The notes beneath the pieces are model-generated. The model searched no databases and had not been told where the DNA came from. It worked only from the letters and a program-made list of their open reading frames with translations. The position numbers were made by a program, and so were the translations under genes. 64,000 bases of DNA from Ulva prolifera (Eukaryota; Chlorophyta; Ulvophyceae; Ulvales; Ulvaceae). Positions 23,701-32,800 of this stretch are shown here, in pieces (the stretch's first letter is position 1; each line of letters starts with the position of its first letter). Location of the stretch: NCBI GenBank assembly GCA_023078555.1, contig CM041203.1:4548538-4612537 (forward strand). Reading direction: 5' to 3'.

Positions 23701-25028
23701 AGTGCCATGGCACCCTCTGGCGTCACCACCCGCCAGGCAGTCATGGTCACTGTGCGCTTCGTTGACATGGCACTCGAGGACGTCACCGCCGAGTTTAAGG
23801 GTGCGCTATGTGACGTCGCGGTGGCCCGCGTTGCGGCCGTCATGTCCGCCAACGGCGCCGGCGACGTACTGCTTGGCTGCTCGGTCACGACGGAGAGCGG
23901 CTCCGTGATTGCGTCGGCGCGGGTGATTGTGCCGGCAGGCGTCACCGGCGATGCCGTCGCTGCGGCTGCAGCCGACGTGGTCGCAAACCTGGCGCAGGAC
24001 ATCCAGGCGAATGCCGTGCTTGACACATTTGGCGCGTTTGACCCACCGTCCGCGTCGGTCGTGTCTGTGGATGTTGTGGCTGTGGACATCGTGCCTGTGA
24101 TCTCGGACGCGGTGGCGCTTCAGCCAACAGGCGACATGCTAGCGCAACGGGAGGGCGCGCCCGTGGAAGTCGAGGTTACTTTCACGCAGACGCTGCCAAA
24201 TGGCACAACAACAACAATGGACGTGACAGGATTTGCGGCGGAGGATGTGGTTGCTTCGGTGACAACGATTCCGGATGCCCGTGTGCTGGCGCTGACGGTG
24301 TCGGTTGCACGTGTGTCGGGGTCATGGTATCGGCTGCAGCTAGCCCCAGATGAGTCGACTTGGGGGCAGGCGGACGTGCGCAGCTGTGCGTACTGGACGC
24401 TTGCAGTTGGAATAGTGGAAGGGGCGGCCGTGAGCGCGGACGGGGACGTGTCGCAGGCTTCGGCGGCGGCGACGCTGGGCTGGCGGCCGGCGCTAGATGG
24501 CGTGTGTGATGTGGACACCGATGTCAACCGGGGAATCAAGGTATGCACATGGTCCCGAGCAGCTTGCGCTGGATCACTACTTGCATCTCACTAGCTACAT
24601 CACTGAGTCTCTGAATGCTTGGGCTATTGGCCAATTCTTCACGGATGCACAGGTGGTATGAAGCACCCGCTGGTCCCTTGCATGCTGGCGCCACAGTACG
24701 GCCACTGGTAGTCTGGAAGGACATAAGTTGTTCATGCGGAGCCACATGTCCTATTGCTCCAAATGCTCACCTAGATCACGCTGGGTATCGCTTCTGGCCC
24801 TAGCGTGTGCTTTGGTGGCTTCTTGGACCTCGGGGCGTCCCATTCTGGCCGTTCCCAGGCTCCTCAGTATGGAGATGTGCTATGCAGGGTACCCTCCTGG
24901 CCGCGGTGTTGGGTGGCGTATTCGGCGGTGTGCTGCTGTCTGCCATCGTGGGATTCCTGATTGCCCGCCACCGGGGCCGCCGCGCCCGTGTTGGCCTCGA
25001 CAGCCCAGACGGTTTGGCAGAAGCATGA
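3819..25028 (+). CDS. PKHD1L1-like: Fibrocystin-L (PKHD1L1)-like giant type I membrane glycoprotein
   Basis: About 32 exons can be chained with consistent phase. Firm ones are 3819-4199, 4462-4730, 4884-5136, 5465-5717, 6085-6316, 6840-7131, 7328-7424, 7594-7667, 7685-7853, 8106-8191, 8880-9077, 9442-9816, 10022-10816, 10999-12640, 12843-13110, 13377-14128, 14275-14828, 15176-15730, 16017-16251, 16714-17029, 17267-17552, 18162-18657, 18864-19140, 19273-19799, 20072-20512, 21108-21412, 21704-22583, 22762-23377, 23542-24540 and 24888-25028. The ATG at 3819 begins a clear signal peptide ending near AVSG/QQ. The order signal peptide, IPT/TIG array, PA14, IPT/TIG, discoidin-like segment, G8, beta-helix, G8, beta-helix, TM, short tail is that of animal PKHD1L1, and the size (about 4,350 residues) is close. 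Animal members act in cilia or stereocilia; the algal role is unknown. Weak points are the exon 2 donor, the exon 8/9 junction and 17,553-18,161. Confidence 0.9.
6085..7131 (+). CDS. Exons 5-6: PA14 domain
   Basis: Exon 5 (6085-6316) and exon 6 (6840-7131) together form a PA14 beta-barrel, a carbohydrate- or ligand-binding module usual near the N-terminus of fibrocystin-L. Diagnostic residues are MDTVFTAPFSGMGYF followed by YDDF in exon 5, and LDHGNTGGPGYLDLALVHRD in exon 6. A phase-2 intron splits the domain at exactly the same place as in the minus-strand paralogue. The intron between them (6317-6839) holds only shadow frames. Confidence 0.85.
7328..9077 (+). CDS. Exons 7-11: region between PA14 and the main IPT array
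   Basis: Five short exons (7328-7424, 7594-7667, 7685-7853, 8106-8191, 8880-9077) resemble the filamin/Ig-like repeats that follow PA14 in this family. Exon 8 reads in frame to SQTQVEKVSS and hits TGA, while the continuation LTFSRPSVDGMGYTV starts 17 bases after the possible donor in another frame. A 17-base intron is not credible, so this is a small frameshift or a sequence error. The end of exon 11 is uncertain: the frame stays open to 9239. Confidence 0.6.
9442..13110 (+). CDS. Exons 12-15: IPT/TIG repeat array
   Basis: Four exons carry repeated IPT/TIG signatures: VTISGSGFG, VHVSGKGFA, TIVGEGFS, GSLAGGSVLEISGAGF, LPVAGGMVSITGTGF and AGGTNLTITGGGFSD. Many NxS/T sequons fit an extracellular glycoprotein. 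Exon 14 is 1,642 bases, by far the longest. Its frame stays open to 12,765, but splicing at 12,641/12,842 restores the canonical AGGTNLTITG module, so the distal part is intron. Exon 13 contains SRRRLAQ near 10,646-10,668, a possible proprotein-convertase site. Codon use becomes clearly GC-rich from exon 13-14 onward. Confidence 0.85.
13377..14128 (+). CDS. Exon 16: discoidin-like segment plus last IPT/TIG module
   Basis: The end of exon 15 (RMFDGRADRDSEW) and the start of exon 16 look like an F5/8 type C (discoidin) fold: an FDG...W start, a GLIIEVSPNATDGSW core and a RFVRVQLP end. An IPT module follows (GTAAGGTTVTISGMNLP). The exon closes with RWSSRVTWAG, the conserved lead-in to the G8 domain. 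It enters in phase 2 and leaves in phase 1. Confidence 0.75.
14275..17029 (+). CDS. Exons 17-20: first G8 domain and first parallel beta-helix
   Basis: Exon 17 has the G8 glycine-rich pattern: GESIVIPAGQTILYDL, then LLLVEGHLEFLD, and YGAKNIAVRYGTLDLHG. Exon 18 (15176-15730) has the beta-helix with RAEVGCLSRNVVIQGD, PLHFHMMGDVHDSYI and NMGHTFFIEDAIE. Exon 19 adds GAFEDNTAHSNVRYGLRIF, and exon 20 CSLIDNMRAGAELN. G8 and beta-helix together also occur in animal TMEM2 and CEMIP, which act on hyaluronan; whether the algal protein binds or cuts a polysaccharide is unknown. Confidence 0.85.
17267..18657 (+). CDS. Exons 21-24: linker before the second G8 domain
   Basis: Exon 21 (from 17267) continues the beta-helix (VSGFTNEQVVANTTFWGF; DIDGSLSGYESGP). 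Exon 24 (18162-18657) reads ENGSAWGCWCRNRKKKDNPDG through DRTGPLRCG and corresponds to the region just before G8-2. Between 17,553 and 18,161 I could not chain exons with certainty. Two frames look partly coding (SCPQNCSETIYLLHDE, and RLIRLMVDQPKPFSIY at 17,792 onward), but their phases do not close. One more exon, or another small lesion, is possible. Confidence 0.6.
18692..18736 (+). mobile_element. 45-bp palindromic element, degenerate copy in an intron
   Basis: The 15-15-15 layout matches the better copies at 20,840, 35,256 and 52,031: left arm 18,692-18,706, loop gcacagcggtcatat, right arm 18,722-18,736. The arms carry several mismatches and no target duplication is seen, so it is an old copy. 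It sits in the intron between exons 24 and 25 of the fibrocystin-like gene. Confidence 0.55.
18864..19799 (+). CDS. Exons 25-26: second G8 domain
   Basis: The module starts with RWSNRTMWETLPADM and PAAGADVRVPANWRIELD, then LGHLEMDGLLLFERG, which is the G8 pattern. Exon 26 (19273-19799) continues with VLGAISLHGTSSQPQ and DAAQWQPGEEIFLTSTGHSW. Two G8 domains in one chain separate fibrocystin-L from CEMIP and TMEM2, which have one. Phase is 2 at entry, 0 between the exons and 2 at exit. Confidence 0.85.
20072..22583 (+). CDS. Exons 27-29: second parallel beta-helix
   Basis: Exon 27 (20072-20512) has RGSLDVSNVAFRSMGQTG and HDCTFSHCFGPGVDV, typical beta-helix turns. Exon 28 (21108-21412) has ECGVNDTAAAANMAHSCR and GVVYDRGGLSMEVEHV. 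Exon 29 (21704-22583) has NKPKTWPRQPPIMGPWWDVDG. All frames close with phases 2, 1 and 2. The introns are long (595 and 291 bases), and the first of them contains a perfect 45-bp palindromic element. Confidence 0.85.
20840..20884 (-). mobile_element. 45-bp palindromic (MITE-like) element, perfect arms
   Basis: Perfect 15-bp inverted repeat TGTGGCAATCCAGTG (20,840-20,854) and CACTGGATTGCCACA (20,870-20,884) around the loop aaatggccgctatac. CAGAC lies directly on both sides (20,835-20,839 and 20,885-20,889), like a 5-bp target-site duplication. It lies in the intron between exons 27 and 28. Confidence 0.75.
22762..24540 (+). CDS. Exons 30-31: membrane-proximal region with RRRSLAQ motif
   Basis: The two exons encode Ala/Val/Asp-rich ectodomain resembling repeated SEA-like or stalk sequence. 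Exon 30 contains NRRRSLAQTG near 23,077-23,103, a basic motif that a furin-type protease could cut. Animal fibrocystins are shed by proprotein convertases near the membrane, so a similar processing step is a reasonable inference. Exon 31 is 999 bases with no stop in frame and ends NRGIK. Confidence 0.7.
24888..25028 (+). CDS. Last exon: transmembrane helix and short cytoplasmic tail
   Basis: The exon reads GTLLAAVLGGVFGGVLLSAI then VGFLIARHRGRRARVG and ends at TGA 25026-25028. That is one Gly-rich hydrophobic helix followed by a basic stop-transfer sequence and about 20 cytoplasmic residues. The very short tail matches animal PKHD1L1. The reading enters in phase 0 from the preceding exon. Confidence 0.85.
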   Translation, partial: GTLLAAVLGGVFGGVLLSAIVGFLIARHRGRRARVGLDSPDGLAEA

Positions 25029-28000
25029 GTCTTGAGCGACTCTGGTTAATCTAGGACGCCGTACGAGCACACCTTCAGTCTGGATGTACGCCTACTGCGG
25101 TGCTTGGCAGCAGCTTGCAGAAAACGCTGGGTGGCCTTGACTTCACGGTTGAGTCTGCTGCAAGTCGAAGCTGCAGCCTCTGGGGTACCGATGGGACAAG
25201 AATCCAGTGCTGATCACAGAGGCACTCTTAGTTTGGCCTGCACATGGGCATTGGTGATGTCGTCTGTGTGCCAGTGGCTGGATGCGCGTGAGTGTCGACG
25301 GCTGGATCGGACGAATGGAAAAACACATGCCAAATCAGCATGTGATAGACGATTTATTCCCCTGCGCTACGGCGCGCCCTTGACCCTGGGCCACCTCCCG
25401 GAAGCATGGAAGGCTTAACCTGAAAGGATCATGGTGAGAATATATTCTGTAGAAGGGAGTTTCTTGTGTGGAATGCAAATTTTGACTTATGCCTGCTACG
25501 TGCATGTAACTGGAAGGGTTCTTGGGAACAGTCAATTGCACAAACCACAGTAGGTATGGCGTTGGCTGGTGAGAAAGCTTGGGCAGACACCTGTCGCTGG
25601 CAGCACAGTTGAGAAGGTGTCGTCAGACCGGTAAACTTCAGATTGCACACAAAATTCAGGCTGTCTCAACTTGTCTTGAACAGTAGTCCATAGGTGACAG
25701 TGCGGCATGGTGCACAGCTCTATGAAGCTCACTGGAGCTGCTGAATACAGAGAGGAGGTCATGCACCACCGCAACAAACCGGGATACAGTGCTTACAGTG
25801 CTGAGATCCGGATCGGATGCAAGGACCACGTGGTATTTTGATCACACAGTCCAATTCAACATGAGCTATAACGCAATGTACGGGAGTGCAAGTGACAATT
25901 GAGCCAGCATTTTATGTCCGTTCACTCATATTAGGCTTCTGACCTAATGTACATGCTCAGCTTTGCCAAGCTCCAAATTCCTGATTCAAGTTCTCCGGAC
26001 CTGATTCAAGTTCCTCGGACCAATGCCCTGCCCATGAGTGATTCTAGATTCCTGAATTTGTCGTCTTGAAGTATGGTCCACATATGTTGCCTTTCAGGCC
26101 ATGGCGCTGGACGGAGCATGGCAATATTCAGCCCGTATGCTCAATCGATTCAGGTCCCTAGAGCTAACAATGGCTTGATGCAATGGCTATGGTCATCTGA
26201 AATCATGCTTTCATACGTGTACTGATGGTCCCAGACTGGCCAATTGTTGGCCTTCAGCTCATGACAAACCGATAAATGCTGCTCTGACGCCCGCTTCATC
26301 AGCGCTGTGTAATCGTGATGTGTCACAGCTCGAAGCACCTAGTGCTTCGTTCTTCTGAAGGTGTTGTATGTTGTTTGTTGTTGTTTCATGTCCCTTACGA
26401 CTGTGGTGTATGTCCACAGTGCATCGCCTCAGCTAAAGCACCACCTGGCAACGCCAGCTCACCCTCTGGGCCAGTGGCTTCTCGCTGCACATATGCTGAC
26501 TCCTTATATCTCACATCAGTGCGCGTCTATTTCAAGTCAATACCTTTTCTGTCGATGAATTGGCAGGTGACTGAAAAAATCTGCAGGAGCTTGAAAGAAC
26601 ACAGCTGATGTGAGCGTGCGTTCGTCCAGAGTACTCACACAACAAGCCTGCATTCCACTGTTTTTTTTTCAACTCATTTTTGAAATCACCTAAGCATCTC
26701 ATTTGTCCAAGACTACAAGTCAACAACAAGGAGTCTATAACAGTTCACTGGTTCCTGCTTTCAACAGTTTTCAGGCATGTCAATTCCGAAGTACAGACAC
26801 AGCTAACCTGATATCCTGGGTCTCTTCTCTGTGACATTGTCATGCTGGCAGGTCTGATCGAGACGTGCTGTGTAAGAGATCTCTTATTGGTGTCCAAGGA
26901 TAGTGATCCAAAATGGCCTCGTTGAAGTGCTCTGAGACAGTGAAGCATGAAATGGCTGCTTGTGCCAATCGAAGAATTTGGTTTCTGCATGTCTCAATTT
27001 CGTGGATGCCACCTTGGTGTTCTGCCGAGCAAGTCTGGCAGCAAGAGCCTTAGCCAGGACCCATTCTTTTGAACAACAAAGGAGTGGCAGGAAGCAGATG
27101 TTGAATGACACCAATCATACATGGTGAAATTGTAGAGGCTTATCCCGGACAACTTCATGTTGATCAGGTCGCTGCTGCGCCCAGGGAAACGTAGTTTACT
27201 CGTGCTCAGTGGTTCTTATGTTGGGAAAGTTGCTTTCACACTTTGCAGCACAACACCCATTGACATAACTGTCTGATTTGGACTCGGATTTGTCAGGCAA
27301 TGCACAACTTTGGCGACTTTGGCAACTGATCAGTTTACATCCTTCAAATGGAGTTGGTTCGTAAATCAGCTGTCCTGTCGCTGCAGAAGGCTGCTTGTAC
27401 AGTTGTGAGTGGCCAATGGTCAAGCAATGCTTTGGAAAGCAAAGGAGAAAGCTCACCATCTGAGAATGAAAGGGAAACCACTCTGTCACTGCGATGGCCT
27501 GAGGCCATGATTCAGACGCCCCTCCGAAGGCTTGCTGGGGGTGACAGCTGGCCGAATGGATAATCAGGAATCAGTGATTGTGTGGACATGTTCACGGTGA
27601 CGATGGGCCGCTCTGCAGATGGCACTGCCGGTGCTGGGCCTCCACACCACAGCTGGAGTGTGGGCGGTAAGTCTGCTGATCACTGACTGCCAAGCCAGGT
27701 GCATGCAACGCAGATGAGAAACTCTCGGCTCTGTCTTGACCTTGGATGAAGCATCGCTGTACACTGGTGCAAGCTGAATTTGAGCTGGTGAGCAATGCAC
27801 ACAACCATCTCAAGAAACGCACTTGCAACTCATTTGATATATCAGAGATAATGCATGTTATAGACAGTGACTGGGCAGTAGCGTACAGCAGACAAGCAGC
27901 ATAGCCACCTGCCGTGTGGAAAACTTATCGCTGGACTGTCAGATAGAACAGGACCAATGAGCAAACGGAAGCACAAGTTGAAATTTTGTGTTTGTATGTT

Positions 28001-28080
28001 GTGAGGTAGTGCGACACGGCCCTTGCATGCTCAAGGAGGCAGAGACACTTACAAGACCACGTCGGACGCTGCCTATTAGC
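25029..28080. other. Intergenic, about 3 kb, nothing recognised
   Basis: Only short unrelated frames on both strands, none with a family signature or matching splice signals. The 3' UTR of the fibrocystin-like gene must start here. A TGTAA motif, the usual green-algal poly(A) signal, occurs near 25,505, but single occurrences are not significant. Confidence 0.5.
25981..26020 (+). repeat. 20-bp tandem duplication
   Basis: The unit ctgattcaagttctccggac is repeated once with a single mismatch cluster (ttcctc instead of ttctcc). Local duplication only. Confidence 0.7.
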
Positions 28081-28084
28081 ATAA

Positions 28085-28420
28085 GTGAGCGTGTATGTAG
28101 TTACAGAGAGAGGCCGGGTATGAAGCCGGTTATCTAAAGTGTGTGAGTATCTATGCAGTTACAAAGGACAGAGGCCGGGCATCGAGCCATTGCTAGGAAT
28201 TCACACGCATATCCACTCACGCAGTCATGCCACTAGGCCGGGCACGAGCACGTACCACAGCCCTACCGGTGATGCCAGCCAAAGATTGAAGCCCCGCACG
28301 GAGCACAAGAGCATTCCCCTTGCACAACGCCACACTCAACCGGCGCAGAGCATTCGTCACAAACAAAGCACGGTTCACCTTACCACACCGAGACGCAACC
28401 TCCACACGCGTGGCACCCGG
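28085..28420 (+). repeat. Dispersed repeat family A, copy 1
   Basis: Shares long blocks with 35,445-35,705 and 36,305-36,580: aggccgggcacgagcacgta, agccaaagattgaagccccg and ggcgcagagcattcgtcaca. A partial extra start (agagaggccgggtatgaagc) precedes it at about 28,104. Minus-strand translations keep a short peptide (NALRRLSVAL), but frames before and after it are not conserved, so I read it as a non-coding repeat rather than an exon. Confidence 0.7.
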
Positions 28421-28974
28421 TGTCACGGACCCCGTGTGAGTATCTATGCAAGCACGATGGCAGCCACATCCATTGGGATGTCGACATGTCAGGACATCGG
28501 GACTCAACGAGGCAATCAAGCCACACACTGCTGCATAATGCAAGCATCTGAACTGATGTAAGTCCCCCACTAGCTCTACAAACGCCCGGGGCATGCCACT
28601 GCCTGCGCCTGCCTTGGGTGAGACCTGCCCAACATGCGAGTCAAGGGCTTGCGAGTCAACGGTTTGGGCCATCACCGCAAGACCGCAACACCGCATCTTC
28701 ACCACACACAGTCAAAGGCAGCCTGACTGCATTGCTCTATGTCAGCAGGGCAAGGAATCTCAAGTCCCACGCATGTGAAGTGACACATCATGTACACTGT
28801 GCATACAAGACGCACAACAGGTACTTGCAGGTACAGGTACAAGGACGAATCAAAGCAGCCGCGCAGAAAGCATGGCGGTGCATGCCTGCATGATGCAAGA
28901 GGCACCCCCCACACTCACTCCTGTGCCCTCTAACACGGTCGCCACCGGTGCTGCCGGCTCAATGCCGGCGCGCC

Positions 28975-31311
28975 TTAATGGCCGCACAGGGGGGGCGTCG
29001 CCGATCTTGGCGCTGCCACAGCCCCGGTGGCGCCGGCTTGCATGGCCCGAGCATGCTGCGAGGGAGCGCAGCGTGCATATGCGCCCGGAGCGCATGCCGC
29101 GCCCCGGGCTGCAGGCGGCACCGCAGCGGCCGGTGCGTCAGCAGCGGCAGGTGCCGCAGCAGCAGACGCAGGCTGCGCCGCAGCGGCCGATGCAGGGGCC
29201 GGCGCCGGTGGCGTGGCGGCGCCCAAGGCGGCGGCCAGCTCCTGGAACCGGGGCGACTTGCGGCGGGCGGCAGTTTTGGCCTGGTAGCGCTGAGTCATAT
29301 CGCGCGCCCCCTTCGGCAGGTCCTCCACAAACCACTGCTGCTCAAACAGCGCGGCCATGCTGCCGAAGCGCGCCGCAAAGTCCGCAGCGGGGAGGCGCCC
29401 TGCCGCAAACACGGCCTTCAGCCACGCGATGATGGCGCCATCCACAGGCGTGCCACAGATCTCTGCACAAACAGATACTGATGAGGTTACGGGGTGTCAT
29501 GGTGGAACTGGTGCAGCAAGTGTTGTGAGCCAAGAAACTTATGCAATCATGGAAATCTTGTTCCTGGTTGGCTTGCATTCTGATGAAGACAACGACAGCC
29601 AAGCCAGTGTTCTCCAATGCACCTGATCTGGCCTTCGAGCGACGCCAGCTCATGCACATGACTCGGATGTGAAACACAACCTCAGACAATCGGAGGTGAC
29701 ACATCAGGGTCATTCGTACTCGTGCGCCCTACGCAGCCATACACTGCCCAACAGAGCACTTCCCGACAGGTACAGCCACGAAGCCGTCCAAGAAACATAT
29801 ATACACCTACTGAGGAACAGCTGCATCGCAGCACGTGGTTCTCAGAAGGGAGGCGCACTGGTGTAGGTGACACCGGCGTCGCCGTCCCACTGCGGAGCGG
29901 CCTGGCCCGCCCACGCCCGGACCTCGCCCCGGCTGAACGGGAAGCGGCAGAATAGCATGTAGTACAGGGCCACCGCCAGTGCCCAGACGTCACCCGCAAC
30001 CTTGAGCTCCGTTGACGCCGCCGCGGCCGCAGAGCTGGGGGTCGCGGCAAGGCGGACAGAATGTGGGCTTGTGAGGAGCGACGCTCGGCCAATCTGCATG
30101 CGGAGCACACGCATGTTGCGCCGGAGTGTTTATCGTGTGGGGCATCAATCACAATGCACAATCCTGAGCTTCATGCTGGATGTGAAGACAACAGCCTGGA
30201 CAAAGAATCCCACGCGAGCAGGGGCAGTTTCCTCACTGGCGAGGCCATGCAAAACATGCTGGCGTTGACAGGAGATGCGAACAACGCACGCCGACCCGCC
30301 CACAGGTCTGTCCAACAAGACATGTCCTGTGTGAGGTAGGAGGCCCGCAACTGGAGTGTCAGGCGCAATGCATCAAGTTTTTGGTAACAGAACTACGTTC
30401 AGAGGGCAACATCTCCTCAACTCGCAGTTCCCCTCAGAACGAGCCTAAAGTTGAAACATGCAACCTCAAGGTAGCAGTGAATACGTGACAGGCCTCACAA
30501 ATCCAGAGTATTGATACATCTCGTGCAGTCATGGGGCAGGCGGCGCACGGCGGCGATGGCCTCGCAGGGCAGCTGGAACGTCTCCACCACCGCCAGCGGC
30601 AGCCCCCCGCCGGCCCACCTCACCTGCAGCGCCGCCGGGCTGAGCTCGTGCAGGTACAGGCCACTGCTGTGCAGGAACTCTGCTGTGGTGGCGAGCTGCT
30701 GCGTGAGGTAGAGCGCGGCGCACGCCGGCAGGCCGCCCGGGCCGCCGCGGCGCACCATGTCAAACAGGGCGCCGCCGTTGGCGCTGCTCACAAAGAAGCA
30801 GAGGTGCTGCCCGATGCAGGTGAAGTCTTCCGGGGCGGCAACATGCGGGTGCACGAGGGCCCTGCATGTCGATAGGCATGTCTGCAATCGACTTTTGAGG
30901 TGTGAGCATCATGAAGTGAAGTGTACCTAGGACAGAGCTCACAACTTGCACAATGTCTGAAGCCTCGTGCGGCTGTTAAGAATCAGCTAGTGCTCAGACT
31001 CGCTAGAGCTGTGCTCCTATAAGCATTGAGATGTCAGTGGATTGAGCTTTGGGCAGGGAGTGTTCAACACAAGTGGGAGGAACGGGATGTGACCCGCTGG
31101 GCATTGAAAGCATGGCTGCGACCAGTGAAGCAGATCGGCAGGAATTGTAGTGGGTGGAGAGCAAGCAGTAGATTGCGGCGCACATGCACTTAAGCGCCCG
31201 GAGACGGAAGCTCTGATCCACCAGGTCGATGTGGATGGCTCTGCCAGCGGCTGGACCGCGTTTGCCCACGACGTTGAAACAAGCTTGACCAGTTTCTTTC
31301 AGTTCTGCCTC
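28975..31311 (-). CDS. SnRK2-like pseudokinase, copy 1 (5' exon not found)
   Basis: Four phased exons on the minus strand: 31311-31184, 30861-30549, 30093-29874 and 29462-28975 (TAA). Exon 1 ends in a Lys-containing strand (RALKCM) matching kinase subdomain II, but the Gly-loop is poor. Exon 2 follows the kinase N-lobe and hinge (LVHPHVAAPEDFTCIGQHL, GGALFDMV) and helix E (EFLHSSGLYL), then has HELSPAALQV where HRDLKxEN should be and VVETFQL where DFG should be. Exon 3 lacks APE but keeps subdomain IX (GDVWALAVALYYML, CRFPFSRGE). Exon 4 ends with QQWFVEDLPKGARDM, the SnRK2-type tail of subdomain XI, and an Ala/Pro-rich extension. Catalysis looks impossible; a scaffold or regulatory role is inferred. 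The start codon lies upstream of 31,311 and was not located. Confidence 0.7.
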
Positions 31312-32539
31312 CTGCAGACAGAATTATATGTCAAGAGCGAACATGGAAACGGCAAAGCGCTGGCGCACTGCTGGAAGTACCGCCTTATGCAGTTTTGGCC
31401 ACATCACGTACCACGATACCAGGACCCAGAATCGTTCACAATGCAGGCATAAGAACCCCTCAGTTCCATGCTGGCGATGTGGCGACAGCCGTGAACGCTA
31501 GGAAGTGAATGCCGGGTTAGACTGTCGGGAGCTGATCGTGTGTGTGCACGTTGCCCGTGGAATGCACAATTGGTTTGGGCTGTAGCAGCCTCGAGTTTGG
31601 TAAATTTCGCAATTGGGGCGACCACTATCTCTGAGATATCCAGAAGGCGCGAAGGCCTTTATCTCAGATACAAGGCACCTCGCGAGAAGCTGAGCGGCAG
31701 CCCGCGGAACTGGGAGCTTTTTCCATCATTCTCAGCGGAACGAGCTCAGCACAGTGATTCAAGGTCTTATGGCACGGTGAAACTGACGGCATTATGACAA
31801 CGTCGTTACAGAACAAGCAGCGTGGCGGGAAGGGTTTCAGTTGACACTGTGCCGCGCATTTGCACCAGGCGTCAAGAATGAAGCTCTTCAAGATCCCCAA
31901 TCCCTCAGAAACTGTGTATCATCGTCATGAACGCCAGTCGAGAAGTACTTGAGTACGCACATTTAACTCATCCGCCTGATAGCCTATCACAGAGAGACGT
32001 GCGGAAACGCTCCAAATGTTCGCGTCGCGACACATGCGTTGCTGGTCATAGCAGACAGTTCCTGGCCTGCCACTCCGCGCAGGCTGCAGCGGGTGTGCAG
32101 CGGCTACCGGCGAGCGAAGCATCTTTGCTGTTCCTCCGTCTCGCAAAGTGAACTGCTTGATCTAGCCTGCTAGAAGCTGACGAAGAGACGCCTCAATATA
32201 TGTTTATGTATAACCTAGTGTGACTGTGGTCGGCTTCTAGCTAGAGTGATTTGTGGGTCCGGATGGTGTGTCAATCTATGGAGTGCTCTTCACGTATCGC
32301 GTGTAGCGCAGTTCTGAAGCCGCATTATAATTTCACTTTTGCGTGAAGGATATTTATGTACAACAACGTGCTACGTCAGGCCACGATTCGCAGCAGGCTC
32401 AGGTGCTCTGCAGCTGGCCGTCGAGCTCATAGCGACGCTCACCTGCCGCGTTTTTACCCGCGTTGAGAAGCATCACCGTTATACGACGCGATGACACCTG
32501 TAGGTGCAATGTACCGTCGCATGTTCGCGACGATTGCAT

Positions 32540-32800
32540 ACGCTAGCCATTGCTCTTGTGTTGCAAATACAAAGCAAGGCAGGTAGCACCGCTAGAAGGA
32601 ACAAGGGGAACCGCACACTACGCAACAAGCCACACGCAGCACACGCCAACACACCCACGAACCGCCAGCACTCGCGCCGGCCACAGCCACACAGCCACAC
32701 ACACGACCACACACACCCACAAACAAACACACACAAGCGTCCCACCCGACACCCACAGGCACACCCACACGCTCATCCCCACCCGCACCCCGCCCACCAG
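32540..32800 (+). repeat. CA-rich dispersed repeat with caggtagcaccgc core
   Basis: A core caggtagcaccgc near 32,580 is followed by a long CA-rich run (acacacccac, cacacacgac). The same core and a GT/CA-rich neighbourhood recur inverted at about 61,100-61,380 and 52,085-52,210, and direct near 48,058. Non-coding as far as I can see. Confidence 0.5.

Noticed and set aside
28217..28705. Minus-strand open frame over repeat A as a gene (NALRRLSVAL peptide)
   Set aside because: The peptide recurs in the other copies, but frames before and after it differ and stops fall at different places; a non-coding repeat explains it better.
32640..32790. CRISPR-like or satellite array
   Set aside because: CA-rich low-complexity sequence with irregular spacing and no constant repeat-spacer structure.
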